Shown piece after piece: positions 48,561-60,671 of a stretch of 64,000 bases of DNA (positions within the stretch are counted from its first letter, which is position 1; every line of letters begins with the position of its first letter). The DNA comes from Carex sylvatica. Taxonomy: Eukaryota; Streptophyta; Magnoliopsida; Poales; Cyperaceae. The notes under the pieces were generated by a model. The model searched no databases. It was not told where the DNA came from and saw nothing but the letters and a program-made list of their open reading frames with translations. The stretch lies in the NCBI GenBank assembly GCA_964058845.1, contig CAXKVR010000156.1, forward strand, positions 1 to 64,000, read 5' to 3'. The translations under genes and the position numbers were made by a program.

Positions 48561-50700
48561 TGTACATCCAAAAAATTTAAAGTTTCGAATTCATTTAGTA
48601 CATGGTTAAGTGGTCAAAAAAATAATGAAAAATTAATACATAAAACAATTAAAAAAATAACTTATAAAATGTTCATTATTTTGACCGCCTTATCATGCGC
48701 TAAATAAATTTAAAACTTTAAAATTTTTGCATGTTCATGCATCACTCACGAAGTATATAGATTTTAACAATTTAGATTCGTAGTTCGAAGTCAATCTAAT
48801 AGTTTTTTGGAGTCGTGCTCACTAAACTCTCTTAGTGAGCACATCACACTCTAATTTTTCTCATATTATTGACATCAACTGTGATGTTTTTTGCCCAATA
48901 ATTAGTTGTGAGCTAGGTAGAAATGAAGGTATATATGAAGTAGAGAAAGCTATGAGCTAGAGGAGAAGTTTGATTGAAGATTTTGGTCTTGAAATTTGAT
49001 TAAAGATTGTTTTCTGGTACTAATTCATTGAAAGTTTCGAAACAATGCTTTTGTATTTATCTAAAAAATTGTAAAAGAATTTTAAAATATTTGGACACCA
49101 AGTATATTTTAATTTAAAGATTATGTTTATTGATTCGAATTGTTTAAATTTTGAAAATATAGATAAAAGATATGAAATATATGCGACATGATCGACGTTC
49201 TTTTTATAAAAGAAATGATTGTGCGAGGTTCGCGCGCAATAAAAGTTCCAAGATAAGCAGCACTGTATACTGTTATTACGTATGAATTAAATTATGAGAA
49301 TCCGATCGGCGCTAGATAATCTGTAGATCAGGTGCCGACTGTGATTCTACTTTTGCTGTCGGATTTAGATTTTAGACACGTATCGTCGAATTAAGTTTCA
49401 ATATTCTGTCCTCAAATTTAAACATTTGAATTGAACATCATCAAGGTATAATTATAATATTATTCATTCGACAAACTTGGACACGTAGAGCAAATAATTA
49501 ATGTTCGCGACAGCGTGTATTTATTTAAATTATCCTGTAATCTGTACATTAAATATATGGTATTTTTGACGTTTGAATGCAAAAGCACCTTCTAGAAATC
49601 TAGCTAGAATGGAGGAGGTGTGAGTGTCACTGGCGTCAGCTGTGGCGGTGGACGCTTGAATGCTAAAACACTTTTTAGAGCATGATTTACGATATATATT
49701 AAGCAATGAGATAATTTTTTCAGACCATGATGTACCAGTTTTGTTCCTAACCAATTTTTATTTATAATTTGCTAATATATACGAAAAATTACTTTGCTGA
49801 TTACGAAAATTTAAAATTGTAATAGCTTAATTATTTCTATTAAATGAAATACTTCTTTCCATTTTTAGTTCATTCCTTATTTTTACCAAAAAAAAAAAAT
49901 CGAACATATTAGTTGCATTTCTCCCAAATTTTGTTTTACATTGATATAGAAAATTTATTGTAATTAATACATTATAAATGGCAATTAAGTTGTTCAAGCT
50001 AAAACAAGAAAGGAAAACGAAAAAAAAATGTTTTGCTTTCTAACAAGTTTGGCAGAAGTAATTACCATTTAATAGGTTGTTTATTTTCTTTTAATGAGAA
50101 AGGAAGATCAAAAGTGCCTGACCTTAATATCTAATATATCTTGTTTATGAGACAACTTTAGGAGGTCATAATATTTTCTTTTTGCTAATTTAAATGTTAA
50201 ATTTAATAAAACTTCAACAGTTCAAGTACATTAATTCACTTTATTAATTACATAAACTGTTTTATTATTTTCAGAAACTTTTATTTAAACTTTCCAATTT
50301 TCAATTAACTTCTGTCACATGCAAGTTTCGTTCATATTTGTAGATTTCATATTATTTTTTATTTAACGACATAAGTTTTAAGTTTTGGCAAAAAAAAAAC
50401 CCAACCAAATTATCCTTGTAATTAAGTTTTATAGTAGTATTCACTTATTTTGTTATTTTATATGTTGTGTGATAATTTTATATTTAAAAAATATTGGCGT
50501 ATGATCATATCCAGCAAGTTCACATTAAAAAGAATTTGATATCTGGCAAACATCATTATAACACTTAACTTAAATGACCCATGAATGATTAATTTAGAAA
50601 ATATTTTGTACATTATATAATAAATAATTTACGGAATATTGCTTGATCCCATGGTGAAACCGTGAAAGTTACAAAATTGCATTCTTAAACTTAGATTTCT
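48560..50700. other. AT-rich intergenic sequence
   Basis: No supportable gene. A relic of the dispersed GATC...TTAA family lies at about 49060-49160 (reverse orientation). The two phrases AAGCACCTTCTAGAAATCTA and TGAATGCTAAAACACTTTTTAG in 49570-49690 look like a small diverged duplication. Confidence 0.4.
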
Positions 50701-51764
50701 ATACAAGCACTACTACTACTACAAAAAAAAAAAATATTTTCCATCGGTTGAAATTGCACTTTATCATCTGTTTTTGATCCGATGCATATCGCGCCGATAA
50801 GAAATGTATGTACATATACCATCGGTTGAAAACCGATGGCATTGGTACTTTTTCCATCGGTTGAAGGTTTTTCAACCAATGGTATTAGTATTTTTTCCAT
50901 GGTTTCTCATGGTTTTCAGTACTTTTTACAACCTATTTTTGACAATGAACCGATGGTGTTTGATTATTTATTTATTTATTTTATATATATTTTTAGAATG
51001 CTTATTTTTTTAATTTTTCCCTCAAAGATGTTTCTAGCCTTCAATTTTGCTAGCAAATAATATTCAATAATCACAAATAACATTCAACAATCACGATTTC
51101 AACAATTAATCAAATTATATCAACCATGTCACTAAACAACAGTATAATAACAATTAATTATTAAAATATCACAATTACACATAATCATCTAACTAGCATT
51201 TGTATACTAATTTATAGCTATATCAAACATTTCATAAAGAAACAATTTAAAACAAATTTAAAATAAATTTAAAACAACCAAAAGTGCCTAAACTGAAGCA
51301 TCTTTACTTAATATAAAAGTTTTAAATCATTAAACCTTTTTAAGACTTGGTCCAAATTCTCTCATAAGGTTAAGCTCTTATTGATCACACTGCAAAGAAC
51401 AAAAATAGAAGGGAACTAATAACCAATTATACACCACTATTGTTATATATATAAATTGATTTTCTATTTAGTATGCATATTCTATTTCTGTCTGAAATTC
51501 TTTAAATTAAAACCTCATGAAAAGAGTTGAAACCCAAAAAATTTGAGTATGGTGTACTAGATATATGTCAGTCATTTGGTAACTAAGACACTTTAAGTTA
51601 TACTCCATATGATTGCAGAATAAAATTTTCTAATGTGACCAACTAAAAAAGTATACTGAAGATACAAGCAAGAGTCAATAGTATCAAGTGCATTCAAGAT
51701 CACCGATTAGTAGGAATTAGTGGAAATGAAGAAGGCAAAACCTGAGTTTCCAAAATTTTGATAC

Positions 51765-54700
51765 TAGAAAGGCTTTGAGAAAGGCGCTCATTCAAAAATC
51801 TTCTTTCTCCTCAGCTGCAACAACCTTTGCTTCTGCGTCCTATCCACATAGAAAATTCAGATAAATGACTATAACTACAATGCATAATGAGCAATTAGCA
51901 TAAATATAAAATTCAATAAATAGACAATTGTTGGTACTAAATGGTACTGGACTAGCTTAGTTAAGGATAATACCTGAAGCTTTGAGTTAAGCCTTTGTTT
52001 CTCCTCTTCAAATTCCCGAATCTGTCCCAACTAAACAAGAGAAAATGTCAACAAATGTGAACTCATTTAAAACTGCTAAATAAGAAGTTTAAGAAGTGTC
52101 AAGATAAAAAGCTGTGTGACTGATACCTTGGCGCTTGTGGTCTTCAATAAGTTTTATGAGCTCTGATATGTTTGGTAATCCTGTCATAGAAAAAAAAAAT
52201 TGGGAACAAAAATTGGGAAAAAAAAAGGAAAAAAAATGAGAGAATAACACTTTACCATGGTAAACAGCTGGATTAGTAACCGAGCCCTTTAGAAGTACAA
52301 AAGCAGGAGCTGATTTGACCCTTAACTTGATTTTGTTGACCCAAAAATAGAAATTTTAATTTAGTACAATAAATCAACTATTCAGGCAAAAAAAGCAATA
52401 AAAATTTAACTCCGTAGAATATAGGACTCCATATCTATTAAGGAATTGTTGAGGAACTCCCAACTTTTTTTAATTTTTCAAAGTCCCTACTTTATTATAC
52501 AGATCAAAACTAACTCCTCATGTACAATTAAAAAAAAAGTCATTTACATAAATCTAGTTCAGGTACAGTACCATCATATATACAAGTAACAAAATGAAAG
52601 AAGCTGATGTATAATTAAGAGTTCAAATTTGAAAACATACGAGTTCCACCAAAACTGATTGCAACCATGCCAGTATCAGCTAAACCATCTAGTAGACTAG
52701 CTGCACATTTTTTATATAAATTCATTAATGCATTTCTCTTCATGGCATTATAAATTTGTACACATGTCAGGTGAATGTAGTATGCATGATCAAATACACA
52801 AACATCTAAATATTTTGGTATAATATCAGGACATGCAAATCAAGTGGTACTGCACATATAAATCAATGGTATGTAAATCAAATTGAACTACATAGGTATG
52901 GTGGTATAATTAAAGGATATGTGTACCAATTCTCTTCTAGTTGTCAGAAAACTAAGCACACCGAGGGCTCCAGTTTGAATAAACCTAATTTAAAAAATAA
53001 ATAATAAGATCAAGACTTCAGTGGCAAATTGTCACATATAACATAATTGTTATTTTACATCAAGTATATCAAAGTAATGACATGCATTTATATTATGTAC
53101 TGGAAACTTACTTGAACAAGCAGTGACTTTTCTCTGTCAGCAAACCTGATATGAGCTCCTCATGTCCAAGTACATTAAAAGCATCTATGGTTGAATCTAC
53201 AAATAACCATACCATTGGTCCACTTTTATTAATAAAATAGTTCAAAAACTTGCAAGTTTTTTTGATAAATTTTTATAATTCTTTGTAAATTAAGCTGTAC
53301 ATGCTAACAAGTCTGCAAATACTATCCACTATTGCTTTGATAGCATCACAGTCAACATAATTTTGGTTATGCAAATAATGCCCAGCAATAAATAAAAGAG
53401 TTAAATTATTTGAAAATGAACTACTTAACAACAAAAAATTGTCCTATAAGATAACAAATTGAAGCATGAAGTCGATATAACAAAATTATCATATCGGAAG
53501 AACGTTAACAGTAAATATAACAAAATTGAAGCACGAAACCTCAATCACAGTGCACTTACAAAGAGAAGGAAAGGGAAAGGTAGAAACCTGATATCTCCAT
53601 ATTATATCTAAATTATGGCTCTAATTTACACTGAAACCTGTGCTTTAAAGCCTATGAATGTGGACTTTTTACTTGTATTTCGATAAAATGTGGTACTGCT
53701 ATGCTTTGTTTGGTATTTTGCAGGAAAAAGGGTGAAAAACTGCATCTGACTACTTTTCATACGGTCCGTATGACATTTTGTACAGACCGTACAAGATCTG
53801 CCCAACCACACGGAATGATCCACAACAGAGGCACAAAGTCTCCAAGTCAAAGCCCAGGCATACGGTCCGCACCAGATCCCGTACGGACCGTACAATGCTG
53901 ATTCACAAAATCCAGCTAGAATCTGAAATGAGCATGATTTGAGGGGCCGAAAAGGAAACCCCTGGAGGCGTGATCTGGGGTATTAAAGGAGATATTCCAC
54001 AGCAGGAAAGAAAATAAAAAAAAATCAATCAATCAATCAATCAATAATTTTAGGGGATCTTTCTTGGTTGCTTGGGGAGGATGAAAAGGAGAAGAGAAGG
54101 GAAGAACGCGAGTTTGTAACAGATCTTCGAATTTTCCACTGTTTTTATCATGAACTCTTTTATTTCTTGTTATTTGTGTTATCTCGTGAACATGAGTAGC
54201 TAATTTACTTTGTTTCTAGGGGTAAGATGTAGTTTCTAGTTTTGTTTTGTTTGTATGCTACTTGGATCTTGTGTTGAATGCTTTATTTTTACTTTGTTGT
54301 GTAGTATTTTTATTGCTTTATTTGTGCTTGCTTGAATTGATTAGTCATCCCGTTAGATGAATGCGCACATCTAAGTGTTAGGAGCCAAGTCTATGACATT
54401 TATTCCAACCGAATAAAGTATATGAAGTAGGGTGAAACCAAGGAGTACCCGAAAGGCAAAACTTTCCTTGAGGCGAAAGCTCTTGGATACTTTTAGTAAA
54501 CTAACAAGTAACTTAGATAAATTAGGCCAAAATGCGAAAGTTGAGGTTTAACGCATCTAAGAGGAAAGTATTTGAGTCCGGTAATCGGGTATTAGGCCAA
54601 AATGCAAAAGTTGAGGTTAGGTATCTAGATCTGGCCGAAAGAAACCCTAAACATAGTATCAACACAGAAAACAGTAGCTGTAGCATAAACTTGAGGTCCC

Positions 54701-55166
54701 ATACGGACTGTACGGGAATCTGTACGGGCCGTATGCCTCCAGGCTGAACAGAAATGAAATCTGAACCCTGGAAACGCCCTTTTATCAATTGAAAACAACT
54801 TTAATTATCTTTTATTGTCTTTTAAACTTGTCATAAATCAGTAGAATTGTTAGAACTAAACCCAAACTAATCTCTCTCACTTCTAGAATCTTAAGTAATT
54901 TTAGGATAAGTCCAATTTTTTTCTTCCATCCCTGTGGATCGATACCTGAGCATACTCAACGATAGGATAGTACACTTGCTATCTGAATTGACAGAGTATA
55001 ACAAAGGTTTAAAAAGTATAGCTTGCTATACCGAAACTTTGTAGCATATATTCTGTGCGATCAAAACCTTCGACAATTGAGCTGTTAAAGTAGCCAAAGT
55101 CGCCATTAGCGAAGAAGAGAGAGTAGTCGAAATCGACAATGGAGGTTCGACGCCTAGTCCCATCAT
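51765..55166 (-). pseudogene. Captured multi-exon host gene fragment (unrecognised)
   Basis: On the minus strand, exon-like pieces with plausible splice borders occur in order. At about 55166-55060 a start reads MMGLGVEPPLSIS...SSLMATLATLTAQLSK. At about 53200-53105 is STIDAFNVLGHEELISGLLT, then IQTGALGVLSFLTTRRELV (about 52990-52925) and SLLDGLADTGMVAISFGGT (about 52700-52630). Next come VKSAPAFVLLKGSVTNPAVY (about 52320-52255), LPNISELIKLIEDHKRQ (about 52190-52130), IREFEEEKQRLNSKLQ (about 52020-51975) and DAEAKVVAAEEKEDF, then a stop (about 51840-51785). The middle could be a thioredoxin-like fold and the end a coiled coil, but I do not recognise the family. Introns are retained, so this is a genomic capture and not a retrocopy. 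Confidence 0.45.
53620..55050. mobile_element. Probable LTR-retrotransposon-derived sequence nested in the second CACTA element
   Basis: This block differs in composition from both sides. It has several copies of an ACGGTCCGTAC / GTACGGACCGTA palindromic motif (near 53761, 53783, 53861, 53881, 54705, 54722). It also has TTTTGCAGGAAAAAGG near its left end and CCTGTGGATCGATACCTGAG near its right end. Similar motif sets occur in LTRs of plant Ty3/gypsy elements as I remember them. I could not place TG...CA ends or a 5-bp duplication, so this may be a partial or solo LTR. It sits in what would be the first intron of the captured gene. Confidence 0.4.
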
Positions 55167-55808
55167 TTTCTCGAAGAATTCAAGGCGTGATTTGAAGAGA
55201 AAAAAATCGTGCCAGATCGTTTCTTCTCTGCTTTGTCATTTTTCTCCGATCATTTGAGGCGGAGAGAATTCTGGAAAGAGAGAAAGATTTGGTTGTTAGG
55301 GTTCGGGGAGAGAATTCTAGAAAGAGAAGGAAATGAGATTTGAGGCGGCGGCTCTACCACTTTAGGGTTCATATAATTTAGTTTTTATTTTAAAATTAAA
55401 ATAATTACAAATTATATTTACATGAGTATATCAATTCAATATTATTGATGTATGCTACCTGTTCAATATAATAGAGAGTTGGTGTTGATCTAGCCAATAC
55501 CAACTTCTCATTTAACCAAGAGTTGGCAAAGATGAATCCATCAACACCATCGATTGATTATCTTAATCGATGGTGTAGTGTACGTCTTTACAAACTGTTG
55601 GACAAAAATGAACCGATAGCAAAGGAGGGGGGCTATCAATGTCATCGGTTGGTTAGACCCAACAGTTGGTAAAAAGTTCAAAATAATTACAGCGTTGCCA
55701 CTTGTGACATACACTATCTGTGCCAAAGCACATCCAATGGTAAAGAGACGATGACAAAAATATTTTTTGTAGTGGTGAAATAAACAATGCTAACCATTCT
55801 ATGTGAAA

Positions 55809-55810
55809 CA

Positions 55811-55844
<34 letters not shown>

Positions 55845-55847
55845 TGC
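55809..55847. repeat. (ATT)n microsatellite
   Basis: About 13 uninterrupted ATT units, directly outside the right end of the second CACTA-like element. Confidence 0.9.
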
Positions 55848-55929
55848 AAAACTACAATTTAGAAACATAATACAGTTTAAAGAAGGAGCATGTTAAATAA
55901 GAATATAATTGATATAAAGAGAAAAAGTT

Positions 55930-57695
55930 TTCCCTCAGCGGTCAATTTCGTAAATTGTGCTTCAAAATGGTATCACATATAAAAATGAGCATGTAAGTTT
56001 CCACGCGGCCATTTTTATTAATATCCTCTCTGAAAAAGAAAATTTTAAAAATAACTCTGCAATTAATTTTTTTTTATTCATGTCCTGACCGCCAGGCCCA
56101 CGGGTGGCCCATATTCTAATGAAGCGCCCGGCCCAAGGGCAGATCACAAGCACAGTGGGGCACCACACCCACGGGCAGTCCAAATGCTATGTGGGGCGCC
56201 CCCCCACGAGCGGTCCAAATAGGCTATTTTAACCCAGCCGAACCCTTCCCTCTCCTCCTCTCTGCCTCTTCCCCTCCGCACCAAACAGAAAAATCAAAAC
56301 CCGCCAGTGCCGCCCAACCCCACCTCCCCTCTCCGGCCAACTCCTCTCCATCTTGTTCTCTCATTTCCCTCAAGCCGCTTCACCGAGCACCGCTGCACTG
56401 AGCACCACCACTGCCTCTGCACCGAGCTTCTCATGTATTTTTTTTTTCGATTCAATAAGTTTTCAATTTAGGGTTAGGGTTAGGGTTTTGGTTTGAATTA
56501 GTTCAATTGTTGAATTTGTTGAATGGTGGCTCGATAATGGTTGAATTAGTTCAATTAGAGTTGTTTCAAATTTGTTGAATTGCTCGAATTAGTTGAATTG
56601 TCTGGATTGGTCGAATTGAATGTGATATGGTTATTATGGTAAAACTATTATGGTGAAATTGTTTGAATTTTTTGGATGTGCTAGGGTTATTTAGGGTTTA
56701 TGGTTGTAAATTGCTTAAAAATGTAGGGTTTATGGTTCAATTTAGGATTATTACGGATCAATTGCTTGAATTATTTAAAAATTTAGAGTTAGGATTTATG
56801 GTTTAAAAAATTTAGGATTGAGGGATGTTTGAAGTTAGTTGACGAAATACATGTCTATATCGATACAAATTAATTTCAAGTAAAACAAATTATTTTGAAA
56901 TATATCAAAAGTTGTTTAAAAATTACATATATTTTTTTCAACTAAATTGCATGTTTTTCGATTTTATTGCAAATTTTTGCATGCATTTTGAGATTTTTTA
57001 TTTAAATTGTTGCATGCATTTTGAATGTAAATCTAATTATATGATTTACAAAAGATAATGATCAATTTTATTGGAAATAAAACAGATACTGTATGTTTTT
57101 GTAGTTTTCTTTTTTCATATAATAATTAATATATTCTAGCATAATTTCACTAGTATTTAATTGATAAGCATCAACATGTAACTTGTTAATTTTATAATTT
57201 TACAATTATAAGTTATAAAAATGGGTCATTTATGTACGTCTGACACTTATACAAGCATATACAATAAGTTTAATTTTAAAAAGTAAATTTGACAATAATT
57301 TTTATATTAATTATATAATTAATATATTATATTCTTAATATATTAAATACTTATTATTATAATATTATATAATTTGTATATTTTGATTAATAATAATTAT
57401 ATAATTTTTATATTAATTATATAATTAATATGTTATATTCTTAATATATTTAATAATTATTATAAAAATAATATAATATATTATATTTATTGTATAATCA
57501 TTGAATATGTTAATATCATACAATTATGAGTTTATTATTATTAATTAACCATTGTATGGTTTCAATTGCTTGAATTTGCAGTTGAATTAGGGTTTGCATT
57601 TGGTTGAAAATATTTAGAAATTATTTAATATTGCGAATAAAATTTGATTTTCTTAAGTTGTTATTGATTAATCTATATTTTTTGGTTAATGTCGT
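55930..57695 (+). promoter_or_regulatory. Presumed left terminal region and promoter of the Mutator-like element
   Basis: From about 55935 the sequence (GCGGTCAATTTCGTAAATTG, then a GC-rich stretch with GGGCGCCCCCCCAC) looks like a long terminal region. It is followed by a C/T-rich leader-like block (56230-56420). A short telomere-like run lies at 56467-56490. About 1.2 kb of AT-rich, intron-like sequence then precedes the first PMD exon. The element's left end is inferred, because its partner terminus would lie beyond the window. Confidence 0.35.
56467..56490 (+). repeat. Short telomere-like TTAGGG run
   Basis: Three and a half units of TTAGGG in a row, starting TTTAGGG. In plants, AAACCCTA-type telo-boxes are common near transcription starts, so this may be a leader element of the PMD gene and not a telomere remnant. 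Confidence 0.6.
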
Positions 57696-60671
57696 ATGCC
57701 CAGGTCTAGACGGTGGGGAGTACGACCTAAGCTTGCAGCGGATCTAGCTGGAGCGACTCCAGATGCTGTGCATCCGACTGGAGCGGGCGGATCCTCGGTG
57801 GATCCGACTGGAGAGGGCCAGTTGTCATATGAGTATACGACTGGTAGGGGATTTGAGGATCCGATTGGAGCGGATCCGTCGTCTCAGGCCGGTTTTACAG
57901 ATGGCGTGCATGATCCTGACACATTTAGTCCTCTTCTATGGACCCATCATGTTAAGCACCGCGTCTCATTGGCATCTCTTGAGGTACGTGATTTTTATAC
58001 TTAATGTAAATAATACTAAAAAAATGGCACGATTTGAGTCTGACAAATTGATAATAAATACAGGATGATGTCATGCTTACGGTGAGGCACCGCAGGTCTG
58101 AGATTCCTTTCGTTCCCCATAAAGAAATGGAGCGATACCTCTTGAACCTTGGGTTGTATCAGTTTGCCACCATGCCGCAGAGTAAGATCGATCAGTCTCT
58201 GATGCATGGTCTAGCAGAGAGATGGCGACCTGAGACCTATACATTTCATCTCCCGGTCGGGGAGATGACAGTCACCCTTGGTGATGTGAGCACCTTATGG
58301 GGTTTACGTATTGATGGCTACCCCATAGGTGGCATCTCAGACCATCTAGAGCTGCAGAGGATGATACCGGAGTTGTTAGGGTGTGATCCGAAAAATCTGC
58401 AGAAGAAATATAAGAAGAAGAAGGAGGAGGAGGAGGAGTTCCGGTATTCTGGGTACTGTATTTCTCTAAAGGCACTCCGGACTCACTTCTTTCAGAATCA
58501 GATATTTCCTGAGACTACTGACATTGAGGCGGTCAGGAGGTACCATCACACTTTTTAAAGTAAGTTAGTAGTTCATCAACAAATCTCAATTATTTATATT
58601 GATTATTTTCTATTGCAGGTATACTAGGGCGTATGTACTGGATTTGTGTGGTGCCGTCATGTTCGAGGATTCCAGCGGTGACGCGGTCCCGATTATGTAT
58701 CTCTCCCTGCTGAGGAATATGGAGAATGAATCGAGATGGAACTGGGGTAGAGCTGTTCTCGCCCACTTATACAGAGGCCTGTGTCATGCTTGTCTGGTAA
58801 GTCTGTATTAATATACGTTGTTATTAAAGGTTGGATAAGAAGCACCGAGTTCTTATTTTAAGTTAAATTTTCAAGTGAAGAATAGACAGATTTTTGGACC
58901 GCTTCTTCTGCTCCAGCATTGGTCGTGGTCACATCTACCCGTAAATCGGCCAGTTATACCATTGCCACATCCCGATGGAGAGTTCCTGACCCAGACAGAT
59001 GCCTCGCGTACGGTGCCATATGGGGCTGTCATCAGAGTTATGAAGAGACAGGCAGGGGAGTTTCTTATGTCCGGGGTCAGCTCCAGATGCTCCGAGATGC
59101 GAATATCGACTGGTTTCCGTATCGTCCATTCTATCGTACATCCCTTCTGAGCCGACTGACATTAGATCCAGAGCAGATACGACTATGGTATTATCGGGGA
59201 CCGGTCGTTTGTTACTGGATAGTGGAGTACCACTACCCGGATCGTGTATCTCGACAGTTTGGCTTAGATGCTTTAATCCCGGTGTACCCGCTGATGGGTA
59301 AGGATGATACTAACAAGTTTCACAAGTAAATATCTACTTAATTTCATTATCACCTTAATAATACCACCGTTTACATCTTTTCTAATTAATTGTACCTGCA
59401 GTACGGCGCACACTAAGAGCAAAGTCGACTGGAGCCAGCACTTCATCTTGGAGTACAACCGGGCTCGACATCCGGAGCAGCACTTATGGAGTCCGCCATC
59501 AGCTACATCGTTGGGTGCTGGTCTCGGAGATTTGAGATATGCCGTCTGGTACCAGAAATGGGGCATGTCGTCAGTCTACCTTACAGGCCATTATGGCGAC
59601 ATCCTTCGACGTAGACTGATGGATTCATCTACCAATTACATGCCTTGGGGTCCGATAAATGCTCGCGCAGTAAGTACAACTGAAACATACTTTAATTAAA
59701 AATTTAAAATTTTAATTGCTTACTGTTGTAATAATCATGTTGTGTGCAGCTGTTGACAGCTGTGAGAGGAGTTGGACACAGCCTGGCGTGCATGGCGAAG
59801 GATGATTGGCGGTACATAGGATGCCAAATGCTCGAGCACATTGCACCAATCGTGGAGACAGGCAGTTTTGAAGGCCGCCTCATTGGAATGCTGCGCGATT
59901 CTGGGGAGAACATCAATTGGCAGGAGATAAATAAGGCACCACGAAATCCGAATTATCAGCCGGAGGCCATCTACGCTCATGATATGCCGCCACCTCCTGC
60001 AGGTATTTACCGGTTAATATTAAAAGTATGACACACGCAATGATTTTATTTTCGCCCAATTGTTTGTTGTAACTCACTTAATTTTTAATTATGTAGATGA
60101 TGACTCTGGTTGGGCGTTCCACCACTGGGTGTTGAATACGCAAGGATGGGACGCTTACAGAAATAAATATGGAGTTTCGGTAGAGCTTGGCCCGGTCAGT
60201 TACCGTTTTATATTATTGATTGCTGAGTCATTTGTATGTAGTAAAACTGACATTATTTTAATTTAGGATGGAGCACCTCGTTGGAATGCCGAGCCCAGTT
60301 TTAGCGTGGATGAGCTACCCCCGTTCGATACAGATGCTGAGGACATTGGCTCCCACGGACCACGATATGGAGTGGAGATGGAGCACGACTATGAGGCTGG
60401 TGGGAGTGCATCTCAGACTGCAGATGGCTTTGTCTCTGCATTATTTGGTACACCGCCTCCTGCCACATATGCTGCAAACTGGGAGGAAGATCCATGGGAG
60501 CTGCGTACAAGCCCGGCACCCGCAGAGTCAGCTGGTCCATTTGATCCATGGACAGTCGGTACAGGTACGCATCACATGTATACGAGAGAGGAGGATGAGG
60601 ATATAGGGGAGGAAGATTTAGGAGATGCGAGTCCGCAGAGGCGCGTACAGCCGCACAGGGATGGCAAATGA
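57696..60671 (+). pseudogene. Plant mobile domain (PMD, MAIN/MAIL1-like) protein gene in a Mutator-like element
   Basis: Eight exons with GT-AG borders: 57696-57983, 58064-58539, 58619-58796, 58890-59325, 59402-59669, 59750-60002, 60097-60194, 60267-60671. All phases fit except in exon 4, whose length is one base short of what the flanking phases need. The frame changes between about 58960 and 58985, from GPLLLLQHWSWSHLPVNRPV to RWRVPDPDRC. Family blocks are clear: YLLNLGLYQFATM, RWRPETYTFHLPVGEMTVTL, DVSTLWGLRIDG, RYTRAYVLDLCGAVMFED, WYYRGPVVCYWIVEYHYPDR. PMD (PF10536) is found in host silencing factors MAIN/MAIL1 and in transposons. Without the frame change it would be about 780 residues. 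A short alternative intron or a sequencing error could also explain the break. Confidence 0.8.

Larger units (their letters stand above)
50708..55774. mobile_element. Second CACTA-like element carrying host gene pieces
   Basis: The left end is CACTACTACTACTAC followed by an A-run and TATTTTCCATCGG. The right end, on the minus strand, is CACTACAAAAAATATTTTTG followed by TCATCG. The termini match except for an expanded CTA run at the left. Subterminal CATCGGTTG / CCGATGG units appear at both ends (50740-50960 and 55540-55740). The immediate 3-bp flanks are AAG and GTG, so there is no clean target duplication; the ends may have eroded or be off by a few bases. Inside are exon-like fragments of a minus-strand gene and an LTR-like block. 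No transposase frame was found. Confidence 0.65.

Noticed and set aside
55653..55868. Minus-strand frame with a poly-Asn run
   Set aside because: The Asn run is the translation of an (ATT)n microsatellite beside the second CACTA-like element.
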